Assembly: GCF_905404315.1 (NCBI RefSeq)
Contig: NC_066265.1
Span: 34,000,501 to 34,064,500 of the forward strand
Origin: Leptidea sinapis
Taxonomy: Eukaryota; Arthropoda; Insecta; Lepidoptera; Pieridae
Direction of reading: 5' to 3'
DNA length: 64,000 bases
Below are positions 44,501-50,999 of this stretch, one piece after another. The translations under genes were made by a program, and so were the position numbers. The notes under the pieces are model-generated. The model worked only from the letters and a program-made list of their open reading frames with translations, did not search any database and was not told the DNA's origin. The first letter of the stretch is position 1. The number at the start of each line of letters is the position of its first letter.

Positions 44501-47275
44501 TAGAGTTACAGAATACTACCGTATAGACTAACACAGCGTGCGAGAGAGAGGAACCTCTTTGACGGAGATACAGCAAGATGTGTTTTTTATGATAAAGGAG
44601 GACAAACGAGCGTATGGGTCACCTGGTGTTAAGTGATCACCGCCGTCCACATTCTCTTGCAACACCGGAGGAATCACAGGAGCGTTGCTGGCCCTTTAAG
44701 GACACCTACCTTGCGCGCCTTTTTGGAGGTACAAATGTCGTATCGAAATATATGTTTGAAGACAGAAAATGAAACCGAATCTATTATTACTGTAACCGAT
44801 TTTGATTGACACGTCGTAAAAAGTCAGCCAAGCTTGGCATTAGCTTCTTAGTATTTTGAATAGTATGCTAGTTGCTAATGCACACATTGACATATCAAAA
44901 TTGGTAATGCATTATCGGGCTGTCGGATCGTCTATACTACTATCGTAATATATTCATAGAGTATGCCTGACATATAAGTTCTGACACAAATACTATTATG
45001 AGATCTCTTCCTCATTAATAATGTTTGTTGTTCTTTCATTGCAATATAAATATGTTACAATGGGTAATATGTCAGTCGCCTACGCTTTCGATTGATTCTG
45101 GTCGATTTGGAAATACTTATAGAACTGTTTGACAATTGGTTCTGTCGTAATAAAGTAAAATGTAAATATTATGTTTATAAATGAATGTTATATGTTTTAG
45201 TATAACCGTAACAGTTCGGCCGGCTCGAGCCGTGTTTACTTAAATGTCAAAGTTAAGTAACGTTTAGACATGTTCCATTTGTTGATGGATTTACGTAATC
45301 GCTTTTAGCATTCCACACTTTTTGCGTTTGCCATTATGTGCTTTATATGGACAAGTAGAATTACTTGTTCTGATAGACTATAGACCAATGTCTATAGTCT
45401 ATCAGATAGAGTCTGTCATTTTCAAATGAGTAAACTCCGTTGCTACGTAGTTTGATCACGAGACCCACCTATTACGTATTACCTTTTATTTTGGTTCGGT
45501 TTTCGAAAGCTCTTGACTCTGTATATTACGGTTAAATGGTTAAATAGGCGACGCGTAACTAACAAGCGTTATTTACATTATTAACACGAATGATGGCTTT
45601 GTAAAGATATCAAATGGTTCGCTTACGAACAACAAATGAATAGTCATCGTACACTATTAGCTTATATGTTTACGTCGTATGACGAGGCAGACTTCTGCTT
45701 TCGTATCGAGTAATGATCGGTCGCCGTTGTGATCTTGAGATAAATGGTGTGTGAAGTTATGTAGGTCTGTGGGTCTGCTTGCATTCAGTACTCAGTTATG
45801 ACATGATTGACAGAGCTGTCATGGAAGTTGGTTGTGGGCGATTCTTATTCAAATTGTAATTGTTATAGTTTATTTGTTTGTATCTGGCGTGGCACAGATC
45901 TCGACATTGAATGAGCTTGAAGTCAAATGTAATGTTAACCAATTGGCAAAATATTGATTGAATTTACTGTTGGCTGCACACTTTCTACTTATATGTAAAA
46001 TATCAACTCAAAAGTATTTTTTTTTTCTTTAAACTTTTTTTATGAGAAAAAGTGACGAGACGAGCAAAATATTGATGAAGATGGTACGTACTGGCCTTTG
46101 CAATCTGCAATCTTTTTTAAAAGAATGTAGAGGTCTCACTATAAAGTTTCGTACTTAATAAAATCCCGTCAGCCCCCGATGCCATCTTGTTAAAACCAGC
46201 AACACGAACCACACGTGTGTATTATATGCCATTATAACCAAGAAACAAATAGAACGTAGTTATATCTGACATCCTTCAATATCCTTCCTTTACTTTTGTT
46301 TAATATGCAAAAGCGTTATCCTTGTGAAAATTCTGTACAAGAACTATTTGCAAGATTATGCGCAGTCATGTGTTGACTAATCAGTCTGCACTACATTTTT
46401 CTTGTTTCGTCAACCGTCACAATATCACAGACGGCCAATGATTGTCCTTCATAAAACAATGCCATCAATGAATGACTCCGATCCACACGCAGTCGTCGGG
46501 TGTACCGTTCAATTATTCGGTAACTTTGAGTACAAATCCGTAACATCAGCTGCTCATGTAAAGTATGTTCTATTCGACACATTCTATCTCTGTCATTAAT
46601 ACAATACGAACACGTTCAAGTTGCTTTTTTTAATCTTAAGAGAAATATTAGTAGCCATCATTTCAAACGAACGGTCTCGACTCTTTTCTGTTTAGTTTTT
46701 AAGCCTTGCTCAAGTTCAATATTATTTTTATCTAAGTCTGTCTGTTTTAGTTTTATTAGTATTTTTGTTTTTAGTAGAGCACTTCTTGACCAGAGAGTCC
46801 ACAAACAGATTCCTTGGAGACAAACTCGACATCAACAAACGAACAACAACAACAAAACAGACAGAATATTACCTTCACATTCAGTTTCCAACATTTTGTT
46901 ACAATTGTTTTCAATTATTAAAGTCAACATATCAACATTGGGACAAATAAATAAAATCAGATCAAATCATTTTATTCATTTTATTCATTTTGTTCCCATA
47001 GGACACTTATAAATGTCAAAAGTTATACTTTTTACCATTTACTACCGTTTCGGAAAATGCTAAAAAATACTATGAATTGATGATACGTCTGAAGGTACAT
47101 GAGCTTTCCATTTGATACATTATTTTTTCTGTTCACTCTCTCATTTAATAATATTTGTTGACAGGGTCTCGAGATAGTGAACCCTCAAGCAGCGGAAACT
47201 AAAGTGAACGAAGCAAACGCCAAATATTTTTCAAACACGTCCGGATTCCTGTCAGTCGGGAAAAAAACAACTTGA
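8375..47275 (+). CDS. Prp31: U4/U6 snRNP factor Prp31 (PRPF31), complete 9-exon gene
   Basis: Prp31 binds U4 snRNA with the 15.5K protein and bridges U4/U6 to U5 in the spliceosomal tri-snRNP. Nine exons join in phase to give 496 aa, against 499 aa in human. The order is: acidic N-terminus (MSLADELLADLEEND), NOSIC region from about residue 92 (EYQLIVEANNIAVEI), Nop domain from about 205 (ESRMTFIAPN, GASTAAKI, GVAGGLSKLSKMPACN), basic nuclear-localisation segment at about 352-367 (RKKRGGKRVRKMKE), and C-terminal Prp31 domain ending GLEIVNPQAAE and FLSVGKKTT. The start is the family's first methionine. Odd points are the 38.9-kb span, a GC donor in intron 4, and a 22-copy minisatellite made from the exon 8/intron 8 junction. 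No coding lesion was seen. The identity is near certain from end-to-end agreement. Confidence 0.97.
8660..8795 (+). CDS. Prp31: Prp31 exon 2 (residues 66-111)
   Basis: The exon follows TTCTTCAG and runs VITEIEKNFG to NNIAVEIDGEI. It leaves one base for the split codon at residue 111, before the donor GTTTGT. It enters the NOSIC domain. Confidence 0.96.
9341..9545 (+). CDS. Prp31: Prp31 exon 3 (residues 111-179)
   Basis: The exon follows ATTTTTAG. It includes IIHRFVRDKYQKRFPELES, YIHTVKELGND and IMIVSVTASTTQG, all family hallmarks, and ends with two bases of a split glycine codon before the donor GTAACA. Confidence 0.96.
9881..10023 (+). CDS. Prp31: Prp31 exon 4 (residues 179-227), GC donor
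   Basis: The exon follows ACATTTTAG and reads KLLSEDELEEVIEACDMASE to YVESRMTFIAPNITAIV. Only a cut after base 10023 keeps V-G-A-S-T-A-A-K in frame with exon 5. The intron then begins GCAAGT rather than GT. Confidence 0.94.
10024..10029 (+). other. Prp31: GC-type 5' splice site of Prp31 intron 4
   Basis: The intron starts GCAAGT, the standard form of the minor GC-AG donor class, and ends TTTAAG at 14573. No GT nearby restores the conserved VGASTAAK join. Confidence 0.85.
10186..10800 (-). mobile_element. LINE C-terminal fragment with ATT-repeat tail
   Basis: The minus strand near 10745-10630 reads GSFRFSAAKIWNDLPPPL followed by K-K-Q-M, the usual C-terminus of a non-LTR reverse transcriptase. 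It continues through a 3' UTR with a TG-rich tract (about 10467-10550) and ends in CAATAAAGAATTTTATTATT at 10186-10216. It is a dead 5'-truncated insertion in Prp31 intron 4. Confidence 0.65.
10467..10550. repeat. TG-rich microsatellite
   Basis: Interrupted (TG)n with TATG variants. It lies inside the LINE 3' region of Prp31 intron 4. Confidence 0.85.
11165..14475 (+). mobile_element. Decayed near-full-length LINE, family A copy 1
   Basis: It lies in Prp31 intron 4 in sense orientation. The 5' UTR (GGGCGTAAAAAGAATAGGGG near 11183) matches copy 2 at 52214. The endonuclease half is open at 11405-12304 (SIRGIHSNLN, TETQIS, LGDFNGHN, TSDHCL). A TGG-to-TGA stop at about 12302-12304 and several deletions follow. 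Reverse transcriptase motifs survive (SLDIAKAFDRAWH, GVPQGCVLFPTLF, CYADDSTGD at 13132-13686), and the C-terminus is frameshifted. The 3' end is GTGACCCGTACGCTCGTTTG plus an A run. AACTGT lies on both sides (before about 11166 and after the A run), a possible target duplication. Confidence 0.88.
14501..14531 (+). repeat. 31-bp block identical to one in intron 6
   Basis: The block from GATCCTCATGCAATTAAATA onward (14501-14531) is identical to 17669-17699, where it lies inside a LINE 3' UTR. The flanks differ on both sides. Here it stands alone, 43 bp before exon 5. Confidence 0.8.
14574..14758 (+). CDS. Prp31: Prp31 exon 5 (residues 227-288)
   Basis: The exon follows TATTTAAG and encodes the heart of the Nop domain: GASTAAKILGVAGGLSKLSK, MPACNVLPLGQQKKTLSGF and PHTGFIYFSEIVQ. 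It ends at ATP before GTAAGT. Confidence 0.96.
15264..15404 (+). CDS. Prp31: Prp31 exon 6 (residues 289-335)
   Basis: The exon follows TTCTTCTCAG. It reads ELRFKAAKLVSTKLTLAARV, then D-A-C-H-E-S-T, and ends IEKKLDKLQ before the donor GTACAT. It has 47 codons in phase 0. Confidence 0.96.
15450..15550 (+). repeat. tRNA-like fragment with B box
   Basis: GGGTTCGAGTCC near 15525 is a perfect pol III B-box core, followed by GCATCG and T-rich sequence. No good A box is placed for a full tRNA, so a SINE head or tRNA relic is likelier than a working tRNA. Confidence 0.45.
15671..17256 (+). mobile_element. Degenerate Tc1-like (DD34E-type) transposon with TIRs
   Basis: The element spans 15673-17254 and is flanked by TA. 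The ends share CTAGTCAAAACAAAATAAGG on the left and its near-exact inverse on the right, about 25 bp. The transposase starts at 15970 (MTRIRSHMDLP). It has an in-frame TGA at 16081 and a frameshift near 16470, and then runs 16548-17000 (VWGGISMSGR, HDNARAHTA, SPDLNPIKHMWD). LFTDE and HDNARAH supply the first two catalytic aspartates. The third acidic residue, normally Glu in NPIEH, is Lys here. Three independent defects make it inactive. It lies in Prp31 intron 6. Confidence 0.92.
15970..17000 (+). pseudogene. Broken Tc1-like transposase
   Basis: The N-terminal helix-turn-helix (LLQEGHSQRSVALQLGFS) is followed by a nonsense codon at 16081. The second helix-turn-helix, with ITARSLQNRLQ, and the catalytic core continue in the same frame until a +2 shift near 16470. 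The final catalytic Glu has become Lys (NPIKHMWD). The length without the breaks would be about 340 aa, normal for Tc1. Confidence 0.9.
17310..17868 (+). mobile_element. Old LINE tail, family B
   Basis: Words match the copies at 48.3 and 56.2 kb: GAGGGCTATTTGCGC, then TTTTACAACAAGATCCCAGA, then GAATTGTTAAAAAAG. The 3' end carries GATGCCCGCTGAGTTTG and closes with ATATTTGAATTTGAAT. Many indels show greater age than the other copies. Confidence 0.75.
17869..18675. other. Prp31 intron 6, 3' part
   Basis: Intron sequence. A block near 18330-18410 (GTCAATCAAAATGGCTTAGAG) resembles, inverted, a dispersed repeat seen near 44.8, 50.2 and 58.1 kb. A tempting acceptor AAACAG at 18652-18657 is not used, because it would break the frame. 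The true acceptor is TTTCAAG at 18675. Confidence 0.5.
18676..18825 (+). CDS. Prp31: Prp31 exon 7 (residues 336-385)
   Basis: Fifty codons in phase 0 start EPPPVKFVKPLPKPIEQ, carry the basic nuclear-localisation run RKKRGGKRVRKMKERYAM, and end ANRLNFAD before GTGAGT. The start was chosen because Q|EPPP is conserved across the family. Confidence 0.95.
18867..19013. mobile_element. 147-bp MITE with TA target duplication
   Basis: ACCCCCTTATTCATAAT at the left end is matched by the inverted ATTATGAATAAGGGGGT at the right, with imperfect pairing inward (GTCCGCTAACTTTAAA against TTTAAGTTAGCAGAC). TA flanks both sides. The form is that of a mariner/Tc1-type MITE. It lies in Prp31 intron 7, 41 bp after exon 7. 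Confidence 0.88.
19014..19597. other. Prp31 intron 7, no gene
   Basis: AT-rich intron. Two stretches, near 19285-19350 and 19360-19475, are roughly inverse to each other (TTCAAGTCATCTTGGCGC against CGCGCCAAGATGACGTGAA, with GTGTTTGTAAATATGCAGCT against AGCTGCATATTACAAGCACA). They form an imperfect foldback of about 190 bp. Confidence 0.5.
19598..21490 (-). mobile_element. LINE, family D, interrupted by a MITE
   Basis: The minus strand carries reverse transcriptase pieces. They are NYRPISLATVISKVFDSM at about 21340, then a DLSKAFD motif near 21140, and beyond the MITE VRANMLARRIVCCPNSVKI, GMFAEARFDCFYATMRKRC and so on down to about 20107. It ends in an (ATT)n tail with CTTGAAATAAAGTTTATT near 19607-19626. 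It is frameshifted and partly deleted. A minus-strand frame at 20072-19854 (FGKKEWLLKENAYKLKKEL) lies between body and tail and is not recognised. Confidence 0.75.
20671..20949. mobile_element. MITE nested in the LINE, ~40-bp TIRs
   Basis: AGCTCTGTTCAAACTGAGGC at 20675 faces its exact inverse ending at 20945. The inverted match extends through TAACGCGCGGGAAG, with one mismatch. TAA flanks both ends, which would fit a 3-bp Harbinger-type duplication; this is tentative. LINE coding sequence lies on both sides, so the MITE came later. Confidence 0.85.
21491..22304. other. Prp31 intron 7, no gene
   Basis: No exon or recognisable element. Confidence 0.45.
22305..22962. repeat. Left arm of a 660-bp inverted repeat
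   Basis: It is almost identical, inverted, to 24038-24697. It contains, reading on the minus strand, a SINE-like unit from GCTGACCCAGCAAACG to TTTTATATATTAGA, plus about 190 bp of GC-richer sequence with TCTATTTAAG. The outer boundary at GCGGTGG and the inner boundary at TTTTTTC are sharp. Confidence 0.92.
24038..24697. repeat. Right arm of the 660-bp inverted repeat
   Basis: Inverse copy of 22305-22962, separated from it by 1075 bp. A 100-codon open frame in both arms (MLSDSQTYPICTQNFMRIGQ) arises from RTE/SINE 3' UTR wording (GAGAATCGGTCAAGCCGTTT) and is probably not a protein. Confidence 0.92.
24190..24511 (+). mobile_element. SINE-like non-autonomous element inside the arm
   Basis: It runs from AGCTGACCCAGCAAACGTTG to GAGAATTTTATATATTAGA. 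The ending and the AAGCCGTTTCGGAGGAG word are typical of the 3' ends of RTE-type elements in Lepidoptera. The mirror copy is at 22492-22812. Confidence 0.6.
24698..26348. other. Prp31 intron 7, 3' part
   Basis: No exon is seen. A repeat end similar to the 1959-2790 element (TTTATTTGTAAGGACG) is near 25138. The acceptor used is TTCCGACAG at 26348. Confidence 0.45.
26349..26573 (+). CDS. Prp31: Prp31 exon 8 (residues 386-460)
   Basis: Seventy-five codons in phase 0: IEDDAYQEDLGYTRGTIGKS, STGRVRLPQVDEKTKVRISK, TLQKNLQKQQQ, then YGGATSVRRQVAGTASSVAF and TPLQ. The last 24 codons (26502-26573) are the first copy of the 119-bp minisatellite. The donor GTAGCG is repeated 21 more times downstream. 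Use of any later donor would read VASDGYL and stop, so only the first gives a full protein. Confidence 0.96.
26502..29125 (+). repeat. Prp31: 22 x 119-bp minisatellite across the exon 8/intron 8 junction
   Basis: Each unit is 72 bp derived from the end of exon 8 plus 47 bp derived from the start of intron 8, so every unit carries CTACAG|GTAGCG. Donors fall at 26574, 26693, 26812 and so on every 119 bp to 29073. That is 22 in all, with no length change. The 47-bp intronic part looks identical in all copies. The 72-bp exonic part varies: a GAAGCC/CAGCAG type in copies 8, 10, 15, 19 and 22 (12 in part), GCCTAC in 16, 17 and 20, and single changes in 3, 4, 7, 11, 13 and 19. Copy 1, the real exon end, differs from the consensus at two bases. 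The array is much more GC-rich than its surroundings. Confidence 0.98.
29126..31552. other. Prp31 intron 8, mostly unassigned
   Basis: It holds a LINE tail at about 29815-29905 and scattered LINE-like words near 30240-30300. A stop-free stretch of about 50 codons at 29980-30130 (ENEIQSGFDLFNLDYETELQ) has no clear family and is not called as a gene. Confidence 0.4.
29815..29905 (-). mobile_element. LINE 3' tail fragment, family B
   Basis: The order of words matches the 3' end of the copy at 56165: CAAATTCAAATAT, TATTCAAAACAGGAT, TCACTTATTGAA, then ACCACC. Only the 3' UTR is left. A similar, older piece lies at about 32970-33050 (AGCTCAGCGGGCTTC). Confidence 0.6.
31553..31650 (-). mobile_element. 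tRNA-derived SINE head
   Basis: On the minus strand, TAGACCAGTGGT fits the pol III A box. About 35 nt later GTTCGAATACC fits the B box. The spacing suits a tRNA-derived SINE. The cloverleaf is not complete, so it is not called as a tRNA gene. Confidence 0.65.
31651..34150. other. Prp31 intron 8, unassigned
   Basis: No exon was recognised. A GT-rich tract lies at 33620-33642. The short frames have no domain. Confidence 0.4.
34160..34667 (+). repeat. 5 x 100-bp tandem array with GCCATCTT cores
   Basis: AAGATGGCCGCC or close variants recur at 34169, 34268, 34368, 34468 and 34568. Each is followed by CGCAAAATTATGA, AATATGGATATC, TCCGAGGTTCTCGAGGG and ACGAATTTGGGATCA. Four of the five units keep AAGATGGC, the complement of GCCATCTT. 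The second has AAGATTGC. The spacing is 99 then 100 bp. Confidence 0.92.
34668..35850. other. Prp31 intron 8, unassigned
   Basis: No gene or known element was recognised. Confidence 0.4.
35851..36188 (+). repeat. SINE-like 340-bp repeat, copy 1
   Basis: It begins GCTGACCCGGTAAACGTTG, carries (AAAC)n near its end, and closes TTTATAATATTAGTATAGAT. It is nearly identical to 44011-44366. The ends match RTE-mobilised non-autonomous elements of Lepidoptera; the family name is not known to me. Confidence 0.8.
36189..37620. other. Prp31 intron 8, unassigned
   Basis: A short LINE-tail-like word (CCACTGAGTTTGTTGCAGACG) is near 36312. Nothing else was recognised. Confidence 0.4.
37750..38171 (+). repeat. 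Left TIR of the DD41D transposon
   Basis: 422 bp, starting CAGGGTGTCCCGTAATCAGT and ending CCAAAAAGGTATAA. Most mariners have TIRs of about 30 bp, so this is unusually long. Confidence 0.94.
38536..39603 (+). CDS. DD41D (rosa-like) mariner-family transposase, 355 aa
   Basis: This enzyme would cut and paste the surrounding element at TA sites. The N-terminus (YTPREYAEMYFIYGLCNANA, then RQAARTYRERYP) matches the DUF4817 helix-turn-helix of insect transposases. A second helix-turn-helix follows (STSVRRISRRTGIAKTTVHR). Catalytic motifs are WSDESCF, LQHDGAPAHY and SPDLNPLDYFLWG. There are 41 residues between the second and third aspartates, hence DD41D, as in the rosa family. The ATG at 38536 follows TTATAAA and directly precedes conserved residues. 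The frame can be extended six codons upstream only from a TTG. The stop is followed by AATAAATAAA. There is no lesion in any motif, so it may be functional. Confidence 0.93.
   Translation: MPNTYTPREYAEMYFIYGLCNANARQAARTYRERYPNRDRYPDHRIFLRVNNAYLEGRIPGAANNVGRPRRVDELQILAEVTEEPSTSVRRISRRTGIAKTTVHRILKRNSLYPYHIQRVQALLPADYQRRIDFCAEMLRRCRQDPLFFNSILWSDESCFKRVGVFNIHNLHEWAVVNPRIVREDRFQHQFGVNLWAGILDGKLIGPFELPPRLNGARYLQFLRNDLSNLLANVPQEVCERMWLQHDGAPAHYCRQVREYLNESYPSRWIGRGGTIPWPARSPDLNPLDYFLWGYFKESVYETVNDNERQLRQKLNVVSEKVKNNERALKSLKRNFIRRCRLCLRVRGRHFEHLL
39725..40146 (-). repeat. Right TIR of the DD41D transposon
   Basis: Inverse copy of 37750-38171. It ends ACGGGACACCCTG, followed by TA. Confidence 0.94.
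40858..41334 (-). mobile_element. Retroelement 3' fragment inserted in LINE C
   Basis: The minus strand reads DGYIFVPFGVETMDPWGSSA, then after a frameshift RLTDLTGDPRSGTYLCQRIS and ASFMGTLPADSELNDIF. I recognise this as a common insect retroelement C-terminal segment but cannot name the family. TTAAGTT stands on both sides (40851-40857 and 41335-41341), and LINE C coding resumes cleanly across it. Confidence 0.75.
43306..44010. other. Prp31 intron 8, unassigned
   Basis: A short tandem of AACAACACTAGTAATTTAG (three copies) lies near 43650-43690. Nothing else is seen. Confidence 0.5.
44011..44366 (+). repeat. SINE-like 345-bp repeat, copy 2
   Basis: Near-identical to 35851-36188. It differs by a longer (AAAC)n, a short duplication around CATAGCCTATAGCC and a few single bases. 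Same orientation and same ends. Confidence 0.8.
44582..44752 (-). mobile_element. LINE family A, 3' end only
   Basis: T-rich start, then GGAGGACAAACGAGCGTATG, GGTCACCTGGTGTTAAGTGA and CTCTTGCAACACCGGAGG, the complement of the 3' ends at 14.4 and 55.5 kb. It has split an older dispersed repeat, since GAGATACAGCA lies to its left and GAATCTATTATTACTGTAACC to its right, and the two are adjacent at about 50180-50225. Confidence 0.8.
44765..44890 (+). repeat. Dispersed repeat (CTGTAACCGATTTTGATTGAC)
   Basis: The block recurs at about 50205-50290 in the same orientation and near 58085-58130 inverted. The shared words are ACTGTAACCG, TTGACA, TCGTAAA and AGTCAGCCA. The family is unknown to me. Confidence 0.65.
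44891..47164. other. Prp31 intron 8, 3' part
   Basis: No gene is seen. It contains a perfect hairpin at 45369-45406. The acceptor used is TGTTGACAG at 47164. Confidence 0.45.
45369..45406. repeat. Perfect 17-bp hairpin
   Basis: TCTGATAGACTATAGAC, then CAAT, then the exact reverse complement. Confidence 0.92.
47165..47275 (+). CDS. Prp31: Prp31 exon 9 (residues 461-496 and stop)
   Basis: The exon follows TTGACAG and reads GLEIVNPQAAETKVNEANAK, then YFSNTSGFLSVGKKTT before TGA at 47273-47275. It matches the conserved end of Prp31. It lies 20.6 kb after exon 8. Confidence 0.96.
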   Translation, partial: GLEIVNPQAAETKVNEANAKYFSNTSGFLSVGKKTT

Positions 47276-47347
47276 AATGGTGACAGTCGACTGATGACGT
47301 TTATTTGTGTAACAATATAATATTATGATTTATGAAGTGATTGTTTT

Positions 47348-47353
47348 ATTAAA
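47348..47353 (+). promoter_or_regulatory. Prp31: Likely Prp31 poly(A) signal ATTAAA
   Basis: ATTAAA lies 73 bp after the stop and is followed within 20-45 bp by GT-rich sequence (GATGAGTGTTGTGAGG), the usual downstream element. Confidence 0.65.
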
Positions 47354-48309
47354 AGTTCATGTCTGATGATGAGTGTTGTGAGGAACTTCTTGCCTGGTAC
47401 AGACATTATGTGGAAATAATTGCCAGCTGCAGTCTTCCCTACTCCTTACCTCAATAAGTGGTTGCCTCACCACTTCCCACCACGTGAGCCTCTTACCCGT
47501 TTGCCCTCCCTTTAAATAAAAGTGTGTGCGTACTTATGTATGTATGCAAGAAGTAATACTTCTTTGGCCTAACAAAGCAAAAATCCTTAAAATTATTCAT
47601 CGTGCTATTCTACGTTTTTACAAAGAACAATATTGTAAAAATCTTAGAAGAAACCAAAAAAAAAAAATATCGAATGTCGCAAACGTCAAAAAATTTTAGG
47701 AATCAACTTCACCCTGTTACTTTTGTGTTACAGTGATGCGCGCATCTTAAAATTTCACTCTCATCATTTTCATAACGCGCCTAAAGAAGTATAACTTCAT
47801 TAAAATTTTTTTTTACAAAAAACAACCGACTTCAAATACACTATTCCAAAACTATAGATATATGTAATCGATGACATTCCGCCGCTACCCGCTCTCGCAT
47901 CTCACCTCCTCACGATTCAAGCACATCTCACCTATAACTATGTATGTAGTTACAAACCTATTATGGATGACACCGACTACACACTATCTTACAATTTGTC
48001 TAAATATGTGTAGATATACTAAATTTTTCAATGCAGAAATGAACGTAAGCGCTTTGCAATTTGATTACGGACAGTTAGAAATTCTCCCGCAGATCGTACC
48101 CTTCCTTTAAATCGTTAAGGAGTCCCATTGATCATCATATTCGACTACGACAATTACTTGACCTATGTTATGGTAGATGACTTAAATATCCTAATAGCAT
48201 AAAAAAGACTCGGCCGAGTATCGTTAATTTGCTCCTAAGAATTGAAGAGGTCCGTTACTTTGTCATGGATTCCGTAATCAGAACTTAACCAAACCAAACC
48301 AAACTACCT

Positions 48310-49425
48310 TTAGGGTCTATTCTTGGACCCTTCCTCTTCCTAATTTATATAAATGATCTACCTAACCTTGTAGAAAAAAAACACAAGGTGATATTGTTTG
48401 CGGATGACACTTCACTTATATTCAAAGTGAAACGAAGCCAAGTTTTATATGACGAAGTAAACAATGCTCTATCTGACATCGTGTACTGGTTTAGCGCCAA
48501 TAACTTATTGTTAAATAATCATAAAACCAAATATATTAAATTCACCGCGCCAAATGTCAAAAATGTAGATGCGAATATTTTATTAAATGGAGAGGTGGTA
48601 AAACCAGTGGAATCTGCTATATTTCTTGGCATTACTCTTGATTCCAAATTGCAGTGGGGCCCCCACTGGCCCCCACTGGCCCCCACTGGGCCCCACCCCA
48701 CAATATTGGAGGATTGGCGAATAGGCTTAGTTCTGCAGCATATGCGGTTAAGAAAATCAGACGGTTAACTGACATAGACACGGCGAGATTAGTATACTTT
48801 AGTTATTTTCATAGTATTATGTCCTATGGTATATTGTTATGGGGCAGTGCGGCCGATATTAATATTATCTTTGTGCTGCAGAATAGGGCTATTCGCGCGA
48901 TTTATAACCTAGGTCCTAAAGAATCATTAAGAGAAAAATTTAAAGAAATAAACATTTTGGCTGTTGCTTCTCAATACATTTTTGATAATGTTTTGTATGT
49001 TCATAAGCACATTGAGGAATTTTCTAGAAACTGTGACATTCATAATGTTAACACGAGGAACAAATATAAACTTGTTATGCCTACTACTCGGTTGGGTCGA
49101 GTTAGTAAGTCTTTTGTTGAGCGATGTATATGCTTCTACAATATCATCCCAGAAAATGTGCAGAGCAGATGTGTTACGAAATTTAAAAGAATTGTTAAAA
49201 AACGTTTGTGTGGGAAAGGTTATTATAGCATAAACGATTTTCTTATAAATGTTTATTGTATGATATTACATTGTAATCCATATTTTATATATAAAAAAGA
49301 GCCCGCTGAGTTTCTTGCGCCCATTCTTGTCAGGTCTGAGGCAGTCTCTTTTGAGTGGGTGGTTGACTTTGACGTTCAATAAGTGATTATAAATCCTATT
49401 TTGAATAAAAATATTTGAATTTGAA
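48310..49425 (+). mobile_element. LINE family B, copy A (5'-truncated)
   Basis: It starts within the GPFLFLIYIND block and keeps the reverse transcriptase motif LFADDTSLIF (about 48394), then FLGITLDSKLQWG. A frame break follows at 48655-48700, caused by a short GGCCCCCACT-type tandem expansion. The second frame continues YFSYFHSIMSYGILLWGSAA to KRLCGKGYYSINDF. The 3' end is ATATTTGAATTTGAA. Confidence 0.88.
48652..48705 (+). repeat. CCCCCACTGG expansion inside LINE coding sequence
   Basis: Three to four units of a 10-11-bp word stand where the sister copy at 56.9 kb has about 15 unrelated bases. They shift the frame. Confidence 0.85.
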
Positions 49426-49722
49426 GCATATCCTTTCCAAAAAAAAAAGAATCATCGAAAGCGGTTGGCGCGATATTAAGTCATTCGTATATTTATCATC
49501 AAAATACGTATAGCAAATTTAAGACTTATGTTTTTCCCATGGATGCCATTGTCAGATCTGGACCAAATTACAGTGGGACCACACGGGAAGCACCAGCTTT
49601 CAAATAAAAAATAATTATCAAAATCGGTTCACCCAGTCGAAAGTTTTGAGGTAACAATAAAAAAAAAGAAAAACATACCGACGAATTGAGAACCTCCTCC
49701 TTGTTTGAAGTCGGTTAAAAAT

Positions 49723-50933
49723 AGAGAAAAATTATTGAACAGACTTATAGCTGTGCTTATCTCGGGTTTCAAATGTGTATGGTCGACGGTGATCACCTCA
49801 CCGCTGAGGCCAGCACGTTTGTCCTTATTTTAAATCAAGTAATAATAATATACTGTATGGAAATATCCATATAAATCAAATGTATTCTCATTACATATAA
49901 TATGTTCTATATTGTTAAAAACGCTCCTTAAAAATTATAAATGTTAATTATTACAGGATTACAAGTTTATAATTTAAATAAACAATTTTCATACAATATT
50001 TGCATCAAAATATAATTAGAAATCTGCTGATTATTCAAATAAGTAATACATATTAATTTTGTTGGACATAAAGAGTTCAACGCGCGCGCAGTGGACGCAC
50101 ACTCTTGTTATAAATGTTCCGGATATCTGTTTTACACCTATACAGTAACCTATAGCGTATAGACAATCATCGCTAACAGAGATACAGCAGAAGAGGAAAG
50201 GTAAGCGAATCTATTGTTACTGTAACCGGATTTTATTGACAGATCGTAAAACAGTCAGCCACACTTGTCATTAGCTCCTTAGTATTATGAATATTAAACC
50301 AGTTACCAGTGGGAGGCTCTTTTGCACAGGATGCCGGCTAAACTATGGGTACCATAATGGTGCCTATTTCTGCCGTGAAGCAGTAATGTGTAAACATTAC
50401 TGTGTTTCGATCTGAAGAAAAAAAAAATCTATTGAAAATAACATTTATTACTTTGAAGCACGCACTCTTTCCGTGGGAAAATTCTTCACTGCCAATCGTA
50501 CGGATTGTTTTAGGGACACCAACTTATCAAACAATAATAACTTATCAAGTAATCTTGAAAAATCCTACTGTAAATTACAGAACAACCTACTACACACACT
50601 AAAAAGTACAAAATAAAAAAAAGTCAATAAAAAAATCAATAGGCAGTATTTCATTAATATTAAAGGTATAACGTTTGCATTAAACGTGCATAAACATGAA
50701 ATCCTTATTAAGTTATTTTTACCTTTCGGTTTTTGAAGTCGGTTTTTTTAAACTAAAACGTTTTTTTTTGTCAAAATTCTTCTGTGACTTTCCTTTGCGT
50801 ACCGCTTCAGTAGTTCTTTTGATTTTACCACCTTATTCTTTTTTATATTATAAGTTAAGAAATGACCAGTAAGTCCCTTATAGGCTGCAAGTCCTAAGTC
50901 ATCTTTTAAAATACGCGACATGGTTCTAGTTAT
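49723..50933. other. Intergenic, dispersed repeat fragments
   Basis: It contains the CTGTAACCG repeat at about 50205-50290, the CACAGGATGCCGGCTA repeat at 50326-50415, and one AACCGACTTCAAA-type end near 50735. No gene is seen. Confidence 0.5.
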
Positions 50934-50986
50934 ATATTTTGATAGTACGATGAAGATGTACTATCTTCATCGTACTATCAAAATAT
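50934..50986. repeat. Perfect 24-bp hairpin
   Basis: ATATTTTGATAGTACGATGA continues to AGAT, then GTACT, then the exact 24-bp reverse complement (50963-50986). It abuts a LINE endonuclease fragment. Confidence 0.94.
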
Positions 50987-50999
50987 TTCAAAACCATCA

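Larger units (their letters stand above)
47815..49722. mobile_element. Possible DNA element with AACCGACTTCAAA inverted ends
   Basis: ACAACCGACTTCAAA near 47822 faces TTTGAAGTCGGTTAAAA near 49706, and a further such end (TTTGAAGTCGGTTTTTTTA) is at about 50735. A family-B LINE lies inside. The outer sequence includes GAGAACCTCCTCC, which I know as an abundant lepidopteran repeat end. No transposase and no target duplication were found. Confidence 0.45.

Noticed and set aside
48388..49382. Host gene encoding a 240-aa protein
   Set aside because: It is the C-terminal part of a LINE reverse transcriptase, matched by copies at 56.2 and 6.1 kb.
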